From JAAYAY01 sp963674575 (GTDB lineage Bacteria; Planctomycetota; Planctomycetia; Pirellulales; Thermoguttaceae), in contig CAXXQT010000009.1 of the NCBI GenBank assembly GCA_963674575.2, positions 1,364,001-1,428,000 of the forward strand: 64,000 nt of DNA, in the 5' to 3' direction. This document shows, piece after piece, positions 17,636 through 26,833 of the stretch. A program made the translations under genes and the position numbers. The notes below the pieces were generated by a model. The model was not told where the DNA came from and did no database searches. It saw nothing but the letters and a program-made list of their open reading frames with translations. Within the stretch, counting starts at the first letter, position 1, and the number at the start of each line of letters is the position of its first letter.

Positions 17636-18598
17636 TTACTGGATCTTCTTCAAAACGGCTGCGGCTTCCTTAACCGGCAACGCGCCGAAGCCGTCCTTCT
17701 CGACGATGGCCTGGCCCTGCTTGGAGAGCACGAACTTGATGAACTCGGCAGCGATCGGAGCCAAGGGCTCGTTGGGCTTCTTGTTCACGTAAATATAGAG
17801 GGCGCGTCCCAGGGGATACGTGCCGTTCAAGGCGTTGACGAAAGTCGGCTCAGCCAGATCGGTCTTGCCGTCTTTGGCCAGCGGGATCGCTCGCACGTCC
17901 GCCGTCTTGTAGCCGATTCCGGAGTAGCCGATGCCGCCCTTGTCGCTGGCCACGCCGTTGACCACGGCGGCCGAACCGGGTTGCTCTTTGACCGTGTTCT
18001 TGTAGTCGCCGCCCAGCAAGGCCTTCTTCTTGAAGAAGGCGTAGGTGCCGCTCACCGAGTTTCGGCCGTAAAGGCTGATCGGAAGATCGGCCCACTCTGG
18101 GTTGTCCTTCAGGCCCGCGTCGCCCCACTTGGCCACGTCGGCGTAACCGCTCTTGCGCGTCGACGAGAAGATGCAGTCCACCTGGGGAATCGTCAGGCCG
18201 CGAACCGGATTGTCCTTGTGGACGAACACGGCCACGCAGTCGAGGGCCACCGGCAACTGGGTCGGCTTGTAGCCGAACTTCTTCTCAAAGGCGTCGAGTT
18301 CCTCGTCCTTCATGGCGCGCGACATGGGCGCCAACTGGGAAGTCCCCTCGATCAGAGCCGGGGGAGCCGTGCTCGATCCCTCGCCCTTGTAGGAGCCGGT
18401 TACGTTCGGATAGAGCTTCTGGAACTCTTGAAGCCACATGTCCATCATGTTGTTGAGCGTGTCGGAACCGACGCCCACCAGATTTCCCGAAATGCCCGGG
18501 ACAGCCTTGTACTCAGGGAGTTCGTCGGCGCCGTAGGCTGCCGCACCGACTGCCAGCACTGAGGCGGCTACGAGAAAAGCTGCGACTCGATTTCTCAT
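17636..18598 (-). CDS. pstS: PstS, phosphate-binding protein
   Basis: About 320 residues with a signal peptide (basic start, 'AAFLVAASVLAVGAAAYGADE'). Phosphate-binding segments are visible: 'GVGSDTLNNMMDMWLQEF', 'GEGSSTAPPALIEGTSQLAPMSR' and 'GRNSVSGTYAFFKKKALLGGDY'. It captures phosphate outside the membrane and delivers it to PstCA. ATG 18598 has AGGAG eight bases upstream; the longer open frame to 18730 is leader sequence. It is the first gene of pstSCAB-phoU, behind a Pho-box-like array. Confidence 0.95.
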   Translation of the reverse strand: MRNRVAAFLVAASVLAVGAAAYGADELPEYKAVPGISGNLVGVGSDTLNNMMDMWLQEFQKLYPNVTGSYKGEGSSTAPPALIEGTSQLAPMSRAMKDEELDAFEKKFGYKPTQLPVALDCVAVFVHKDNPVRGLTIPQVDCIFSSTRKSGYADVAKWGDAGLKDNPEWADLPISLYGRNSVSGTYAFFKKKALLGGDYKNTVKEQPGSAAVVNGVASDKGGIGYSGIGYKTADVRAIPLAKDGKTDLAEPTFVNALNGTYPLGRALYIYVNKKPNEPLAPIAAEFIKFVLSKQGQAIVEKDGFGALPVKEAAAVLKKIQ

Positions 18599-18778
18599 CA
18601 AACGGTCTCCTTGTTTCATCCTCGTCGTGATGCAGGCGACTTGCCCACCCTTCCAAACTGTGACTTGGTGTTCCGATTTCGTCAGCAGGCCGGCAAGTTT
18701 GAACGCAACCCTCGCGCGAAACGCCCCCACCGGTTTAGGGAATTCTAAGACGCCGCGATTACCCGTTTATTAGCGGGG

Positions 18779-18816
18779 CGTTATCTTTGTGTTAGGATCG
18801 TTAGGATTGCGTTAAG
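18779..18816 (-). promoter_or_regulatory. Pho-box-like direct repeats upstream of pstS
   Basis: Read on the minus strand, four TAAC cores follow one another at steps of 11, 9 and 11 bases (CTTAACG, CCTAACG, CCTAACA, GATAACG). Tandem repeats on an 11-bp period are the pattern PhoB/PhoP-type regulators bind. The array lies about 180 bases before the pstS start, leaving room for a promoter and leader. The rest of 18599-18974 shows nothing else. Confidence 0.55.
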
Positions 18817-18974
18817 AGGCCCGGGAGAAGCCACGTTCTGCCTGCCAAAGTCCGCGCAAAGGGATCGCAACCCGCAAGACATGCCGCGTCCAGGGGGCAA
18901 GTGACGGCTGGAAGTTGTTTGCCCAGGAAGAGAGCACTCTGGAGCAAGACAAGAAGAGGTGGCAGTCCGGCGGT

Positions 18975-20020
18975 TCAGCGAAACGCCCGCCAACGGCCAA
19001 CGGGCCAATAGAGGTGAGTCACCACGCCGATGATGTGCGACTCAGGCAACGCGTAGGGAAGATGACCTTCGGCGCCAAACTCCCAGAGTCGAGAGTCTCT
19101 CGAATTCTCGGAAAAATCGCCGAGGACGAAGTACTCGTCCGGGTAGAGGAAGGCCGGGTGATCCTCCGATCCCCAGATACACGACGACGGGGAACCGAGG
19201 CGATTTCGGCTGAATTCGAAAGTCGTCGTGTAGCGGAGCCCGCGAATTGGCTCAGGCGGATCGAGCTTCTTGCCGTCGATCCAGACCGCTCCGTCTCGGA
19301 TCACAACCTCCTCGCCGGGCAGCCCCACCAAACGCATTGCGTAGTTGGTCGAGGGGTCATCGGGAACGCGAAATACGAGTATGTCCCAGCGGCGAGGCTT
19401 GAGCCACTTGTTCACAAGAATGCGATCGCGAGAATCGACCTCTTCGAACGGCCCCGCGCTCCAACTTGTGTGGAACTGCTGACAGCAGATAACGGCTCGT
19501 TCCTGGATTATTCCCGGACCATGCTCGCGAGTCGGGGACCCAACGGCCGTACCTTGACATACCGGACAAGAGGTCGTCACATGTGGGCCCATAAGCGTCG
19601 GCGCCATGGAGTTCGAGCAATCACGTAGGCTTCGAGCACATACGGACGAACGACGAATAGCATGAGGCTCGAGAACACAATAGCCGGCACAAGCATCGGC
19701 AGGCAGGCCAGAAACGCTCGCCCCATGGTCAGCCGAAAACCACGAGAGACAATTGCACAGATTACGAAGAGTTGGATGGCGAGCAACCCGAGCTGGGCAG
19801 CGGTCCCCGTCGACACGGTTGGCGATAGCGCTACCTGGTAAGCGATCTTCAGAACCGTGCGAGCGACTGCCATCGCCACAAGAAGCCCCAGGGCTCTCCG
19901 GAATGTCACGTTCGACGCCCCGGCCCATCGCGATCCCCACTGAAGAGCAAAGGCATAGCAAATGAGAGCTGCGCCGAAGAGTGCCAGGAAGAAACCAATT
20001 GTCGTCAGCGTCGACCCCAT
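18975..20020 (-). pseudogene. Signal-peptidase-I-like gene, frameshifted
   Basis: From ATG 20020 one frame encodes a four-span membrane domain ending 'VRPYVLEAYVIA'. The signal-peptidase box with 'NSMAPTLMG' then continues in another frame to 18975. Restoring one missing base near 19608-19615 would join 'AYVIA' to 'SNSMAP'. Downstream are a Cys-pair region ('CPVCQG', 'CCQ'), 'AMRLVGLPGEEV' and the box E motif 'GDFSENSRDSRLW'. The residue that is the catalytic Lys in LepB ('KRxVGLPG') appears as Met here, so even the repaired protein may be inactive. It may be a degenerate paralogue, or a sequencing error may explain the shift but not the Met. Confidence 0.7.
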
Positions 20021-20067
20021 GCGTTACCACCTTCACCCGCAACACGAAATCGACGAGGACCTAGATC

Positions 20068-20253
20068 CTAAATCGCTTCGCCATCGTCGAGTTCCTTCAT
20101 GAACTCGTCATGATCGATCACTTTTCCCGCATCGGCTTGCTGGATGCCAATTTCGATCTTCCGAAGCAGGTATAGGCGGTCAATCGCCTGGTCGATCGAC
20201 ACGTCGTCATCTAGCGACTTAATGACGGTGAGGATCTTCTCTTTGGTAGTCAT
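20068..20253 (-). CDS. Small antitoxin-like protein, apparently orphan
   Basis: A 61-residue acidic helical protein: 'TTKEKILTVIKSLDDDVSIDQAIDRLYLLRKIEIGIQQADAGKVIDHDEFMKEL' (one family motif is the 'IDRLYLL.KIE.GI.QADAG' core). Such proteins are commonly the antitoxin beside a RelE/ParE-type toxin. No toxin frame is present on either side: the neighbours are the broken peptidase gene and 170 bases without a gene. It may therefore be an orphan or act with a distant toxin. Confidence 0.72.
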   Translation of the reverse strand: MTTKEKILTVIKSLDDDVSIDQAIDRLYLLRKIEIGIQQADAGKVIDHDEFMKELDDGEAI

Positions 20254-20422
20254 GAGACGTTGGTCGTCGAAAAGAAAATCGTGGGAAGGGGGCAGGGACC
20301 GCTCTACAGGCTACAAGGATTGCTTGCAAGGCGTCTCGGTTTCCCATTTTACACAAAGGGCGATTGCCGAACAATCGTTGTCGGCGGGCCCCTGACCCCA
20401 AGGGGACACGAACACCGAACGA

Positions 20423-21664
20423 CTACGCCTGTTCCTCTCGAACGGTCCCACTTCGCCGCTTGAGGAAGTTTGGGCCGGCCAGCTTGTGGCCCTTGGCCGG
20501 ACCGTCGAAGAACTGGCCAATTCGGCCGACGACGGCCGCCTGTTCGGCGGCGGTCAATTCGGGGAAGATCGGCAGGGCGAGAACTTCTTCCGTTGCCCGG
20601 TCGGTTTCCGGCAGATCGCCGCGCGAATAGCCCAGGTAGGCAAAGCACTCCTGCTCATGGAGCCCCATGGGGTAGTAGATCTCGGCCCCGATCTTCGCCT
20701 CGTTCAAGAAGGTCCGCAAGTCATCGCGGCGCGAGTCGGGCACGCGGACTACGTACTGATTCCAGACGTGCCGCCGGTGAGGCAAGGCTCGCGGAAGACC
20801 GAGAATCCGGTCCAGTCCGGCATCGATGAACATGTCGGTGTAGAGCTGCGCATTTTCCGTCCGCATCCGGGTCCAACGATCCAGATGAGGCAGTTTCACA
20901 TTCAGGATGGCCGCTTGGAAGGAGTCCATTCGACTGTTGACGCCGATCAGGCCATGGTAGTAGCGCGGCGCCATCCCGTGAACGCGGAGCAATTGAATCT
21001 TCTTGGCCAGTTCGTCATCGTTCGCGGTAACCATGCCGGCATCGCCGCCCCCGCCCAGGTTTTTTGTGGGGTAGAAGCTAAAGCAACCCATGTGACCGAT
21101 CGAGCCGGCCCGGCATCCGTCGAATTCCGCCCCGATCGCTTGGGCGGCGTCCTCGATGATCGCAATTCCGCCCGCCTTGCCGATCTGCATGAGCACGTCC
21201 ATCTCCGCGCACTGTCCGTAGAGATGAACCGGAATGACCGCCTTGGTTTTCGACGTGATCTTGCGCTCCACGTCGGCCGGGTCGATATTGAACGTGACCG
21301 GGTCGATGTCGGCAAAGACCGGAGTCGCTCCGAGGCGAGCCACCGCGCTGGCCGTGGCGAAGAAGGTAAAGCTGGGCACGATGACTTCGTCGCCGGGCCC
21401 AAGATCCAGGGCCATCAGGGCCAACAGCAGAGCGTCGCTGCCGGACCCGCAGCCGATGGCGTGCTTGGCCTGGCTGTAGGTGGCAACGCTCTCTTCCAAC
21501 TCTTTTACGTCCGGCCCAAGGCAGAACCAACCGGACTGGCAGATCTTGGCCAGGGCCGCGGCAAACTCGTCCTGCAGCGGATCGTGTTGACGCTTGAGAT
21601 CCAGGAGGGGAACGCTGGTGACGGCGGGGATTTCAGCAGCCTGATCGTCGGCAGATCGGTTCAT
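20423..21664 (-). CDS. DegT/DnrJ/EryC1/StrS-family sugar aminotransferase
   Basis: About 413 residues, a PLP-dependent fold-type I enzyme that transaminates nucleotide-linked keto-sugars. 'GSGSDALLLALMALDLGPGDEVIVPSFTFFATASA' binds the cofactor phosphate, 'IIEDAAQAIGAEF' holds the Asp that contacts the pyridine, and the Schiff-base Lys lies in 'CFSFYPTKNLGG'. The likely role is amino-sugar synthesis for surface polysaccharide. The start is taken at ATG 21664 ('MNRSADDQ'); ATG 21679 is nearly as good, and the longer open frame to 21922 lacks support. No other sugar-pathway genes adjoin it. The 454-base divergent gap to the next gene holds no site I can name. Confidence 0.9.
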   Translation of the reverse strand: MNRSADDQAAEIPAVTSVPLLDLKRQHDPLQDEFAAALAKICQSGWFCLGPDVKELEESVATYSQAKHAIGCGSGSDALLLALMALDLGPGDEVIVPSFTFFATASAVARLGATPVFADIDPVTFNIDPADVERKITSKTKAVIPVHLYGQCAEMDVLMQIGKAGGIAIIEDAAQAIGAEFDGCRAGSIGHMGCFSFYPTKNLGGGGDAGMVTANDDELAKKIQLLRVHGMAPRYYHGLIGVNSRMDSFQAAILNVKLPHLDRWTRMRTENAQLYTDMFIDAGLDRILGLPRALPHRRHVWNQYVVRVPDSRRDDLRTFLNEAKIGAEIYYPMGLHEQECFAYLGYSRGDLPETDRATEEVLALPIFPELTAAEQAAVVGRIGQFFDGPAKGHKLAGPNFLKRRSGTVREEQA

Positions 21665-22118
21665 GTTTTTCGCTTCCATGCTGGTGTGGGGGCAACATCC
21701 TGTTGAGATCGGCAGCCGGCCCACGACAAGGGATCGTATCGTCTCAGACAGCGCCCGGGCGCGATCGGACGGGTAGTCGGCAAGGCCATCCCAGCGGATA
21801 GACGCTCCCCGACGGTACCAAGAGACGATTTCAGGCGCAAAGGTAGGTATTCCGGCAGTTTGCGTCAATAGGAATGTGTTCAACGAAGGCGACCGAGAAA
21901 GGCTGAACGCAAGGACTGGCATTGCGAGGCAAGTACTTGCCCTGAAACGACTTGCGACATCGCCTCGTCAGGACAGCCGGAGCCCCAAGGTCACGAAGTC
22001 CGACTTGGAGCCGAAGCCGGTCAGCAACGACTCCGGTTGAATCGGCTTGATTACCGGCCCCTCATCGGAGAAAACGGCGTCATATTCAGCCTCACGCCAC
22101 AACTATGGGGGATATACG

Positions 22119-23459
22119 ATGCGAGAAAAGGAACCAACACGTCGCGAGTTCCTGAAGAGATCGGGTGGATTTGCTGCCGCCGCCGGCTTGGCCACACTTG
22201 CCGTCCCGCACGTGCACGCCGCCGGAAGCGAGACCCCGATCAAGCTGGCCCTTGTGGGCTGCGGGGGCCGTGGAACCGGCGCGGTTGGAAACGCCTTCAG
22301 CACGACCGGAGGGCCCGTGAAGCTTGTCGCCATGGCCGATCTGTTCGAGCATCGGCTCCAGGGAAGTCTGAAGAACCTCTCCACGCAGTTCGCCGACAAG
22401 ATCGACGTTCCGAAAGAACGCCAGTTCCTTGGCTTCGACGCCTTCAAGAAAGCAATCGATTGCCTCGGCCCCGGCGACGTGGTGCTGCTCACCACCCATG
22501 CCGCGTTTCGGCCCACCCATTTCGAATACGCCGTGGAGAAGGGCGTGAACGTCTTCATGGAGAAGTCTTTCGCCACCGACTCGCCGGCAACGCGACGCCT
22601 GATGGCGTCGGCCCAAAAGGCCGACGAGAAGAACCTCAAGGTCAGCGTCGGCTTCATGTGGCGCCACTCCAAGGGTCGGCAGGAAGTCATCCAGCGAATC
22701 CACGACGGCCAGATCGGCGACTTGCACACGCTGCGCATCTACCGCGTCCATGGACCGGTCCATTGCCCCCGGCGGCCTGAGGGCGAGAACGAGATCAAGT
22801 TCCAACTCCAGCACGCCAACAGTTTCAGTTGGGTTTCGTCCGGCTTCTACATCGACTGGCACTGCCACAACATCGACGTCGCCTGCTGGGCCAAAGACGC
22901 CTGGCCCATCTCGGCCCAGGGCATGGGCGGACGTTGCTACGAGGAAGCCGGCAACCAGTTCGACCATTACACGGTCGAATACACGTTCGCCGACGGGGCC
23001 AAGCTCTTCGCTTTCTCACGCCACATGAAGAACTGTTGGGGCACGTACACCGACTACGCCCACGGGTCCCAAGGCTCGGCCCTGCTCATGGCCGCCCTGG
23101 GCCAGCCCAAACCCAAAATCTACAAGAACCAGAATATGGTTCCGGAAAACGTCGTCTGGCAAGCGGATGCGCCGGAACCCAATCCTTACGATGTGGAATG
23201 GCAGGTGCTGCTCGATGCGATCCGCCAGGACAAGAAGCACAACGAAGCCCATCGGGCCGCCCAATCCAACTTCGCAGGCATTATGGGACGTGCTGCAACC
23301 CACACGGGCAAGATGATTACCTGGGACGAAGTGGTTAACTCCGACTTCCAGTGGGTCGCCGACATCGACCACTTGACCCTTGAATCGGAGCCCCCCATTC
23401 ATGAAGGCCCCGATGGAATCTATCCGGCCCCCAAGCCCGGTTTGAGTGTCGAGATTTGA
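22119..23459 (+). CDS. Tat-exported Gfo/Idh/MocA-family oxidoreductase
   Basis: About 446 residues. The twin-arginine signal 'RREFLKRSGGFAAAAGLATLAV' is followed by a Rossmann fold starting 'IKLALVGCGGRGTGAVGN', which binds NAD(P). 'FMEKSFATDSPATRRLM' matches the family's EKP-like region, altered to 'EKS'. The second half is the alpha/beta substrate domain. These exported dehydrogenases are very numerous in planctomycetes and are thought to act on sugars. ATG 22119 is preceded by a GGGGGA ribosome-binding site. A tandem repeat array begins 11 bases after the stop. Confidence 0.92.
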   Translation: MREKEPTRREFLKRSGGFAAAAGLATLAVPHVHAAGSETPIKLALVGCGGRGTGAVGNAFSTTGGPVKLVAMADLFEHRLQGSLKNLSTQFADKIDVPKERQFLGFDAFKKAIDCLGPGDVVLLTTHAAFRPTHFEYAVEKGVNVFMEKSFATDSPATRRLMASAQKADEKNLKVSVGFMWRHSKGRQEVIQRIHDGQIGDLHTLRIYRVHGPVHCPRRPEGENEIKFQLQHANSFSWVSSGFYIDWHCHNIDVACWAKDAWPISAQGMGGRCYEEAGNQFDHYTVEYTFADGAKLFAFSRHMKNCWGTYTDYAHGSQGSALLMAALGQPKPKIYKNQNMVPENVVWQADAPEPNPYDVEWQVLLDAIRQDKKHNEAHRAAQSNFAGIMGRAATHTGKMITWDEVVNSDFQWVADIDHLTLESEPPIHEGPDGIYPAPKPGLSVEI

Positions 23460-23470
23460 CGACGTGCCGG

Positions 23471-23949
23471 TTCAGCCCGGCTGCTTTGGTCGCGTGACAG
23501 ACAGACGCGGCAGTTCCAGGGCCTGCTTGATTTGCAGCCGGGCTTTTGAGGTCGACAACCATTGAGTGAAGAGCCGGGCTAGCCCGCAACCTCTGCGGTC
23601 AGGCGACCTGATCCGAGGTGATTGGTTCAAGAGCCCGGCTACTCCAGTTCAGCCCGGCTGCTTTGGTCACGCGGCAAACAGACGTGGCAGTTCCAGGGGC
23701 TGCTTGATTTGCAGCCGGGCTTTTGAGGTCGACAACCATTGAGCGAAGAGCCGGGCTAGTTCCGTAGCCCCAGTGGTCAGGCGGCCTGATCTGAGGTGGT
23801 TGATGCAAGAGCCCGGCTATTCCAGTTCAGCCGGGCTGCAATTGAAACCAAGAGCCGGGCTAGCTTTGCAACCCCAGTGGTCAGGCGGCCTGATCTGAGG
23901 TGGTCGGTTCAAGAGCCCGGCTATTCCTGTTCACGGCTATTCCGGTTCA
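23471..23949 (+). repeat. Tandem 177-178 bp repeat array rich in AGCCCGGCT/AGCCGGGCT
   Basis: Two near-complete units start at 23471 and 23648, and a third, internally shortened unit starts at 23826. Each begins TTCAGCCCGGCTG (or the GGGCTG variant) and ends AAGAGCCCGGCTATTCC. AGCCCGGCT and its complement AGCCGGGCT recur many times, so each unit can fold into several stem-loops. The array fills the whole gap between two convergent genes, and its last TTCAG overlaps the TGA stop of the ThuA gene (23947-23949). No open frame or transposase is present. Confidence 0.85.
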
Positions 23950-24699
23950 GTCCGTTACCTTCCCGGTTGCGACCCACTCGACCGAGCGGCAGATCAGCTT
24001 GGCGATGTTCGGGTCGGTGATGACCTTGCGGTCGTGGCCGAAGGCGTTGTGGATCGCACGCCCCTTGCCGTACTCGACGGTGAACACGAGTGGTTCGGTC
24101 ACCTTGCTCCAATCGGAGTCGGCCGTGACGAGCGGGTGGATCGGCGTGTCGCCCTGGAGCTTGGCGTACAGTTCGTCGTCGATTTCGAAGTCCGCGAGCC
24201 CCTTGGTCACCGGATGCGTCTTGTCGGCGATCTTCGCCGCAAACACGCTGCGAGGGCCGTGGCCCGAGGTTCCCATGACCCACTTGCGACCGCAGAGCTT
24301 GCCGAATTCGTCCCATTCCTTGAACGAGGCGCTGCCCAGGTGCTGGACATAGAAGCCCTTGCCGCCCTTCACGAAATTCACGAGGTTCTCTTTCGCTTGA
24401 TCGCTGATCGTCGGCAGACTCCGGTTGAACATGGTCAACACGATCACATCGGCGGCGGCCAGGGCGGAGGGCGATTCGAGAATGGTCGGCGTTTCACAGA
24501 CGCGGACATCGAAATTGCCTGAATCGACCAGGACTTCCCGGGTCGACTCGGAGATCTCGCGCCAGTTGTGGGCCGGGGCGACGTCGTCGCCGGCAATGAG
24601 GAGCACGTTGATCTTGTCGGCGCCTTGCGCGACGGTGGCTCCACACAGCGCCGCTGCAAACAGGCAGAGGATGAGACGACTTGGTTTTTGGGCTCGCAT
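23947..24699 (-). CDS. Exported ThuA-like protein
   Basis: About 250 residues with a signal peptide ('RLILCLFAAALCGATVAQGAD'). The class-I glutamine-amidotransferase-like ThuA fold is visible: 'KINVLLIAGDDVAPAHNW', 'AADVIVLTMFNRS', 'FVKGGKGFYVQHLGSASF' and 'GRAIHNAFGHD'. ThuA proteins are linked to disaccharide (trehalose) use, and planctomycetes have many copies next to Gfo/Idh oxidoreductases, as here, although the neighbour is convergent. ATG 24699 has AGGAC eight bases upstream. Confidence 0.88.
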   Translation of the reverse strand: MRAQKPSRLILCLFAAALCGATVAQGADKINVLLIAGDDVAPAHNWREISESTREVLVDSGNFDVRVCETPTILESPSALAAADVIVLTMFNRSLPTISDQAKENLVNFVKGGKGFYVQHLGSASFKEWDEFGKLCGRKWVMGTSGHGPRSVFAAKIADKTHPVTKGLADFEIDDELYAKLQGDTPIHPLVTADSDWSKVTEPLVFTVEYGKGRAIHNAFGHDRKVITDPNIAKLICRSVEWVATGKVTD

Positions 24700-24935
24700 G
24701 GTGTTGTCCTTTCGATGGGAAGATAGGCGGGTTAGATCGGCAAAGGGGCAGTATAGCCCACGGTGCGCACCATCGCAAAAGACAGAACCACCCCTTTTCA
24801 GAGTTCACTCGAAGTGGTGAGGGAAAGAAGATTGCGAACCTCAACCGTGAGATTTCCTCCCCTGCAAGCGGGGAGAATGAAGGGATAGAGGCCGGGGGGG
24901 TGAGGCGGTGATCGATCCGGCGACGCGTTTCCGTT

Positions 24936-25154
24936 TCAGGCCGCCGACTCGCGCAGACGAGACAACGCTCGCTGGGCTTCGCGACGTACGCAGGCATCGT
25001 CGTCGTGGGTGAGCCGAGCCAGTTCGTCGGCGGCAAGAGAGGCCCGGCGACCGTGCAGGCGCAAAGCGCCGGCCGCATTGCGACGCACCACGGGATCGGC
25101 GTCGTGGAGCCGCTGGATCAGCTTGGAGATGACAGACTCGACCGATTGGGACAT
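24936..25154 (-). CDS. Short HEAT-repeat protein
   Basis: About 72 residues made of two HEAT/PBS-type helical repeats: 'VISKLIQRLHDADPVVRRNAAGALRLHG' and 'AADELARLTHDDDACVRREAQRALSRL'. It has no signal or membrane span and is probably a small scaffold or interaction protein. ATG 25154 begins the repeat cleanly; the frame extends upstream to 25277 without recognisable sequence. Confidence 0.75.
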   Translation of the reverse strand: MSQSVESVISKLIQRLHDADPVVRRNAAGALRLHGRRASLAADELARLTHDDDACVRREAQRALSRLRESAA

Positions 25155-25351
25155 AACAACCACTCCCACATCCAACCAATATCGCTGCCAAAGGAGCAAC
25201 GTCGACGCACCGGGGAATTGCCGTGGGGAAATAGCGAAGATTTGCGGGCTTCGCTGGCCGGCAATGGGCGCGTTCATGAAGGCACCTGTCGAATTCTATC
25301 GACACGAAACGGCGGCAAACTTCAACCGGCAACCCAGTCCGTCCGATGGAA

Positions 25352-25828
25352 CTACCGTTCCACCTCAAACACGGCTTCGATTTCGACCGGCACTCCCAGC
25401 GGAAGCGAGCCGGCTCCCATGGCGCTGCGGGCGCCGACCCCGTGGTCGGGGCCGAACACGTCGGCCAGAAGCTGGCTGGCCCCGTTGATCACCGCTGGCT
25501 GCTGGTCGAAATCGGGTGTGCAGTTCACCATGCCGAACACCTTGACGACCCGGCGAATCCGGTCGATCGAGCCGAGGGCGGCCTTCATGGTCGCCAGGAT
25601 GTTCAACGCCGTCAATTCGGCGGCCGTGGCACCGGCCTCCACGTTCAAGTCGTCGCCCAGCTTGCCCCGCAGGATCTCGCCTTCCGCCGTGATCGGCAAA
25701 TGGCCGGACGTGTACGCCAGGGATCCGTCGAACACGACGGTCTTATACAACCCCTTGGCCTCAGCCGCGGCGGGCAGGTCCATTTCCCTTTCGGCCAACT
25801 TGGCCGACAGCCGTGCTTCTGCGCTCAT
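25352..25828 (-). CDS. RidA/YjgF-family protein
   Basis: About 158 residues. It has the RidA fold with 'LYKTVVFDGSLAYTSGHLPIT', 'ALNILATMKAALGSIDRIRRVVKVFGMVN' and 'PAVINGASQLLADVFGPDHGVGARSAMGAGSLPLGVPVEIEAVFEV'. RidA enzymes deaminate reactive enamine/imine intermediates of PLP enzymes; this longer form belongs to the YjgF/Tdc branch rather than classical RidA. ATG 25828 has AGGAA upstream. It lies in a minus-strand series with hisG and hisI, separated by a repeat. Confidence 0.85.
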   Translation of the reverse strand: MSAEARLSAKLAEREMDLPAAAEAKGLYKTVVFDGSLAYTSGHLPITAEGEILRGKLGDDLNVEAGATAAELTALNILATMKAALGSIDRIRRVVKVFGMVNCTPDFDQQPAVINGASQLLADVFGPDHGVGARSAMGAGSLPLGVPVEIEAVFEVER

Positions 25829-25856
25829 CGCGATTCCTTCGGCCTTTCGTATCTGT

Positions 25857-26009
25857 TCAGCCATTTGAAGGAATGGAATACGTGGCCGGAAGACGAGCAA
25901 ACTGAGATAACCTGGCAAGAGCAGGTGTTGTCGCGAAGCGATTTCCGTGTTTGTCAGTTTTCTGTCGCCTACCGGCCTTTCCTGCCACTTCACTTGGCTG
26001 AAGTGTTAC
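25857..26009. repeat. Dispersed 153-bp repeat, copy 1 (3' end of LamG-like gene)
   Basis: This stretch closely matches 27760-27913: shared blocks include 'TGGCAAGAGCAG', 'TTTCCGTG.TTGTCAGT' and 'CTACCGGCCTT'. On the minus strand it begins GTAACACTTCA, so it supplies the TAA stop of the LamG-like gene, and it then forms a hairpin ACTTCA-n6-TGAAGT. Confidence 0.85.
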
Positions 26010-26689
26010 GGCTTTTCTACCTTCACGCCGTAGAGCTTGAAGTTGTCCCAGTTGCCATGATCGTCAAAGGAGCCTATGCCCACTTGGCCCCAGGTGAACG
26101 TCTTGTCCTTGGCAACCATCTTGGGCTTGGCCATGTCGTCGAAATAGATCTCGATCGTTCCGTCCTTCACGCGACGGACGATCTTCACCTTGTGCCATCC
26201 GTTCGTCCAGGGGATGCCGGGCGATTCATTTTTGGTGATCATCTTCCGCGGCGCGTCGTTGACGATCATGATCTGGCTCGAATGAGGATCCGGCCGCGCG
26301 CCCATGTGGACGTAGTAGAAGTGCTTGTTGTCCTGGTAGTTGAAAAACACGTCCATGTCGCGATGGGCGCCCGCGTTCGCGTTCGTGCTCTGCACGTCGG
26401 CCGTAAGGACAAAATCTCCTACGAGCATGTCCTTGACAAGCGAGATATTGTACGGGCTGCGATGGGGCGGCTCGTACTTGCTCAAGCGAAACTGATTGTA
26501 GACCTTGCCGCGATCCGTCTCCTGGATTCGCCACGCACTCGGATCGGTGGGTTCCCAGTTGCCGGTTCCATTTTCGAAATCGTCTTGAAAAACCAGCGGC
26601 AGATCGGTGGGGGCCGGTTCGCCCGCAGAAAGAACCGGACAGCAAGCAAGCGGAAGCAGAAGGCAAAACGACGCGAAGAATCGCAACAT
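26006..26689 (-). CDS. Secreted concanavalin/LamG-like (DUF1080-type) protein
   Basis: About 227 residues. A signal peptide ('FFASFCLLLPLACCPVLSAGE') precedes a beta-jelly-roll: 'DDFENGTGNWEP', 'GDFVLTADVQSTNANAGAHRDMDVFFNYQD', 'GWHKVKIVRRVKDGTIEIYFDDMAKPKM' and 'GQVGIGSFDDHGNWDNFKLYG'. This is the layout of DUF1080 / 3-keto-disaccharide hydrolase-like domains, common in planctomycetes and presumed to act on or bind sugars. ATG 26689 has AGGAG nine bases upstream. Its TAA stop lies inside the dispersed repeat. Confidence 0.82.
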   Translation of the reverse strand: MLRFFASFCLLLPLACCPVLSAGEPAPTDLPLVFQDDFENGTGNWEPTDPSAWRIQETDRGKVYNQFRLSKYEPPHRSPYNISLVKDMLVGDFVLTADVQSTNANAGAHRDMDVFFNYQDNKHFYYVHMGARPDPHSSQIMIVNDAPRKMITKNESPGIPWTNGWHKVKIVRRVKDGTIEIYFDDMAKPKMVAKDKTFTWGQVGIGSFDDHGNWDNFKLYGVKVEKP

Positions 26690-26833
26690 GTCTCAGTCTC
26701 CTGGCCAAGAGGTGCGGTGCATTGGAATCCGAACGACAGACACCCGCGAGCCGGCCCGGGAAACCAACTCCTCGGCTCGGGCAGGAGCCTGTGCCGGAGC
26801 CAGCCCGGCACAGGACCGTGTTTTCCTGGAGGC

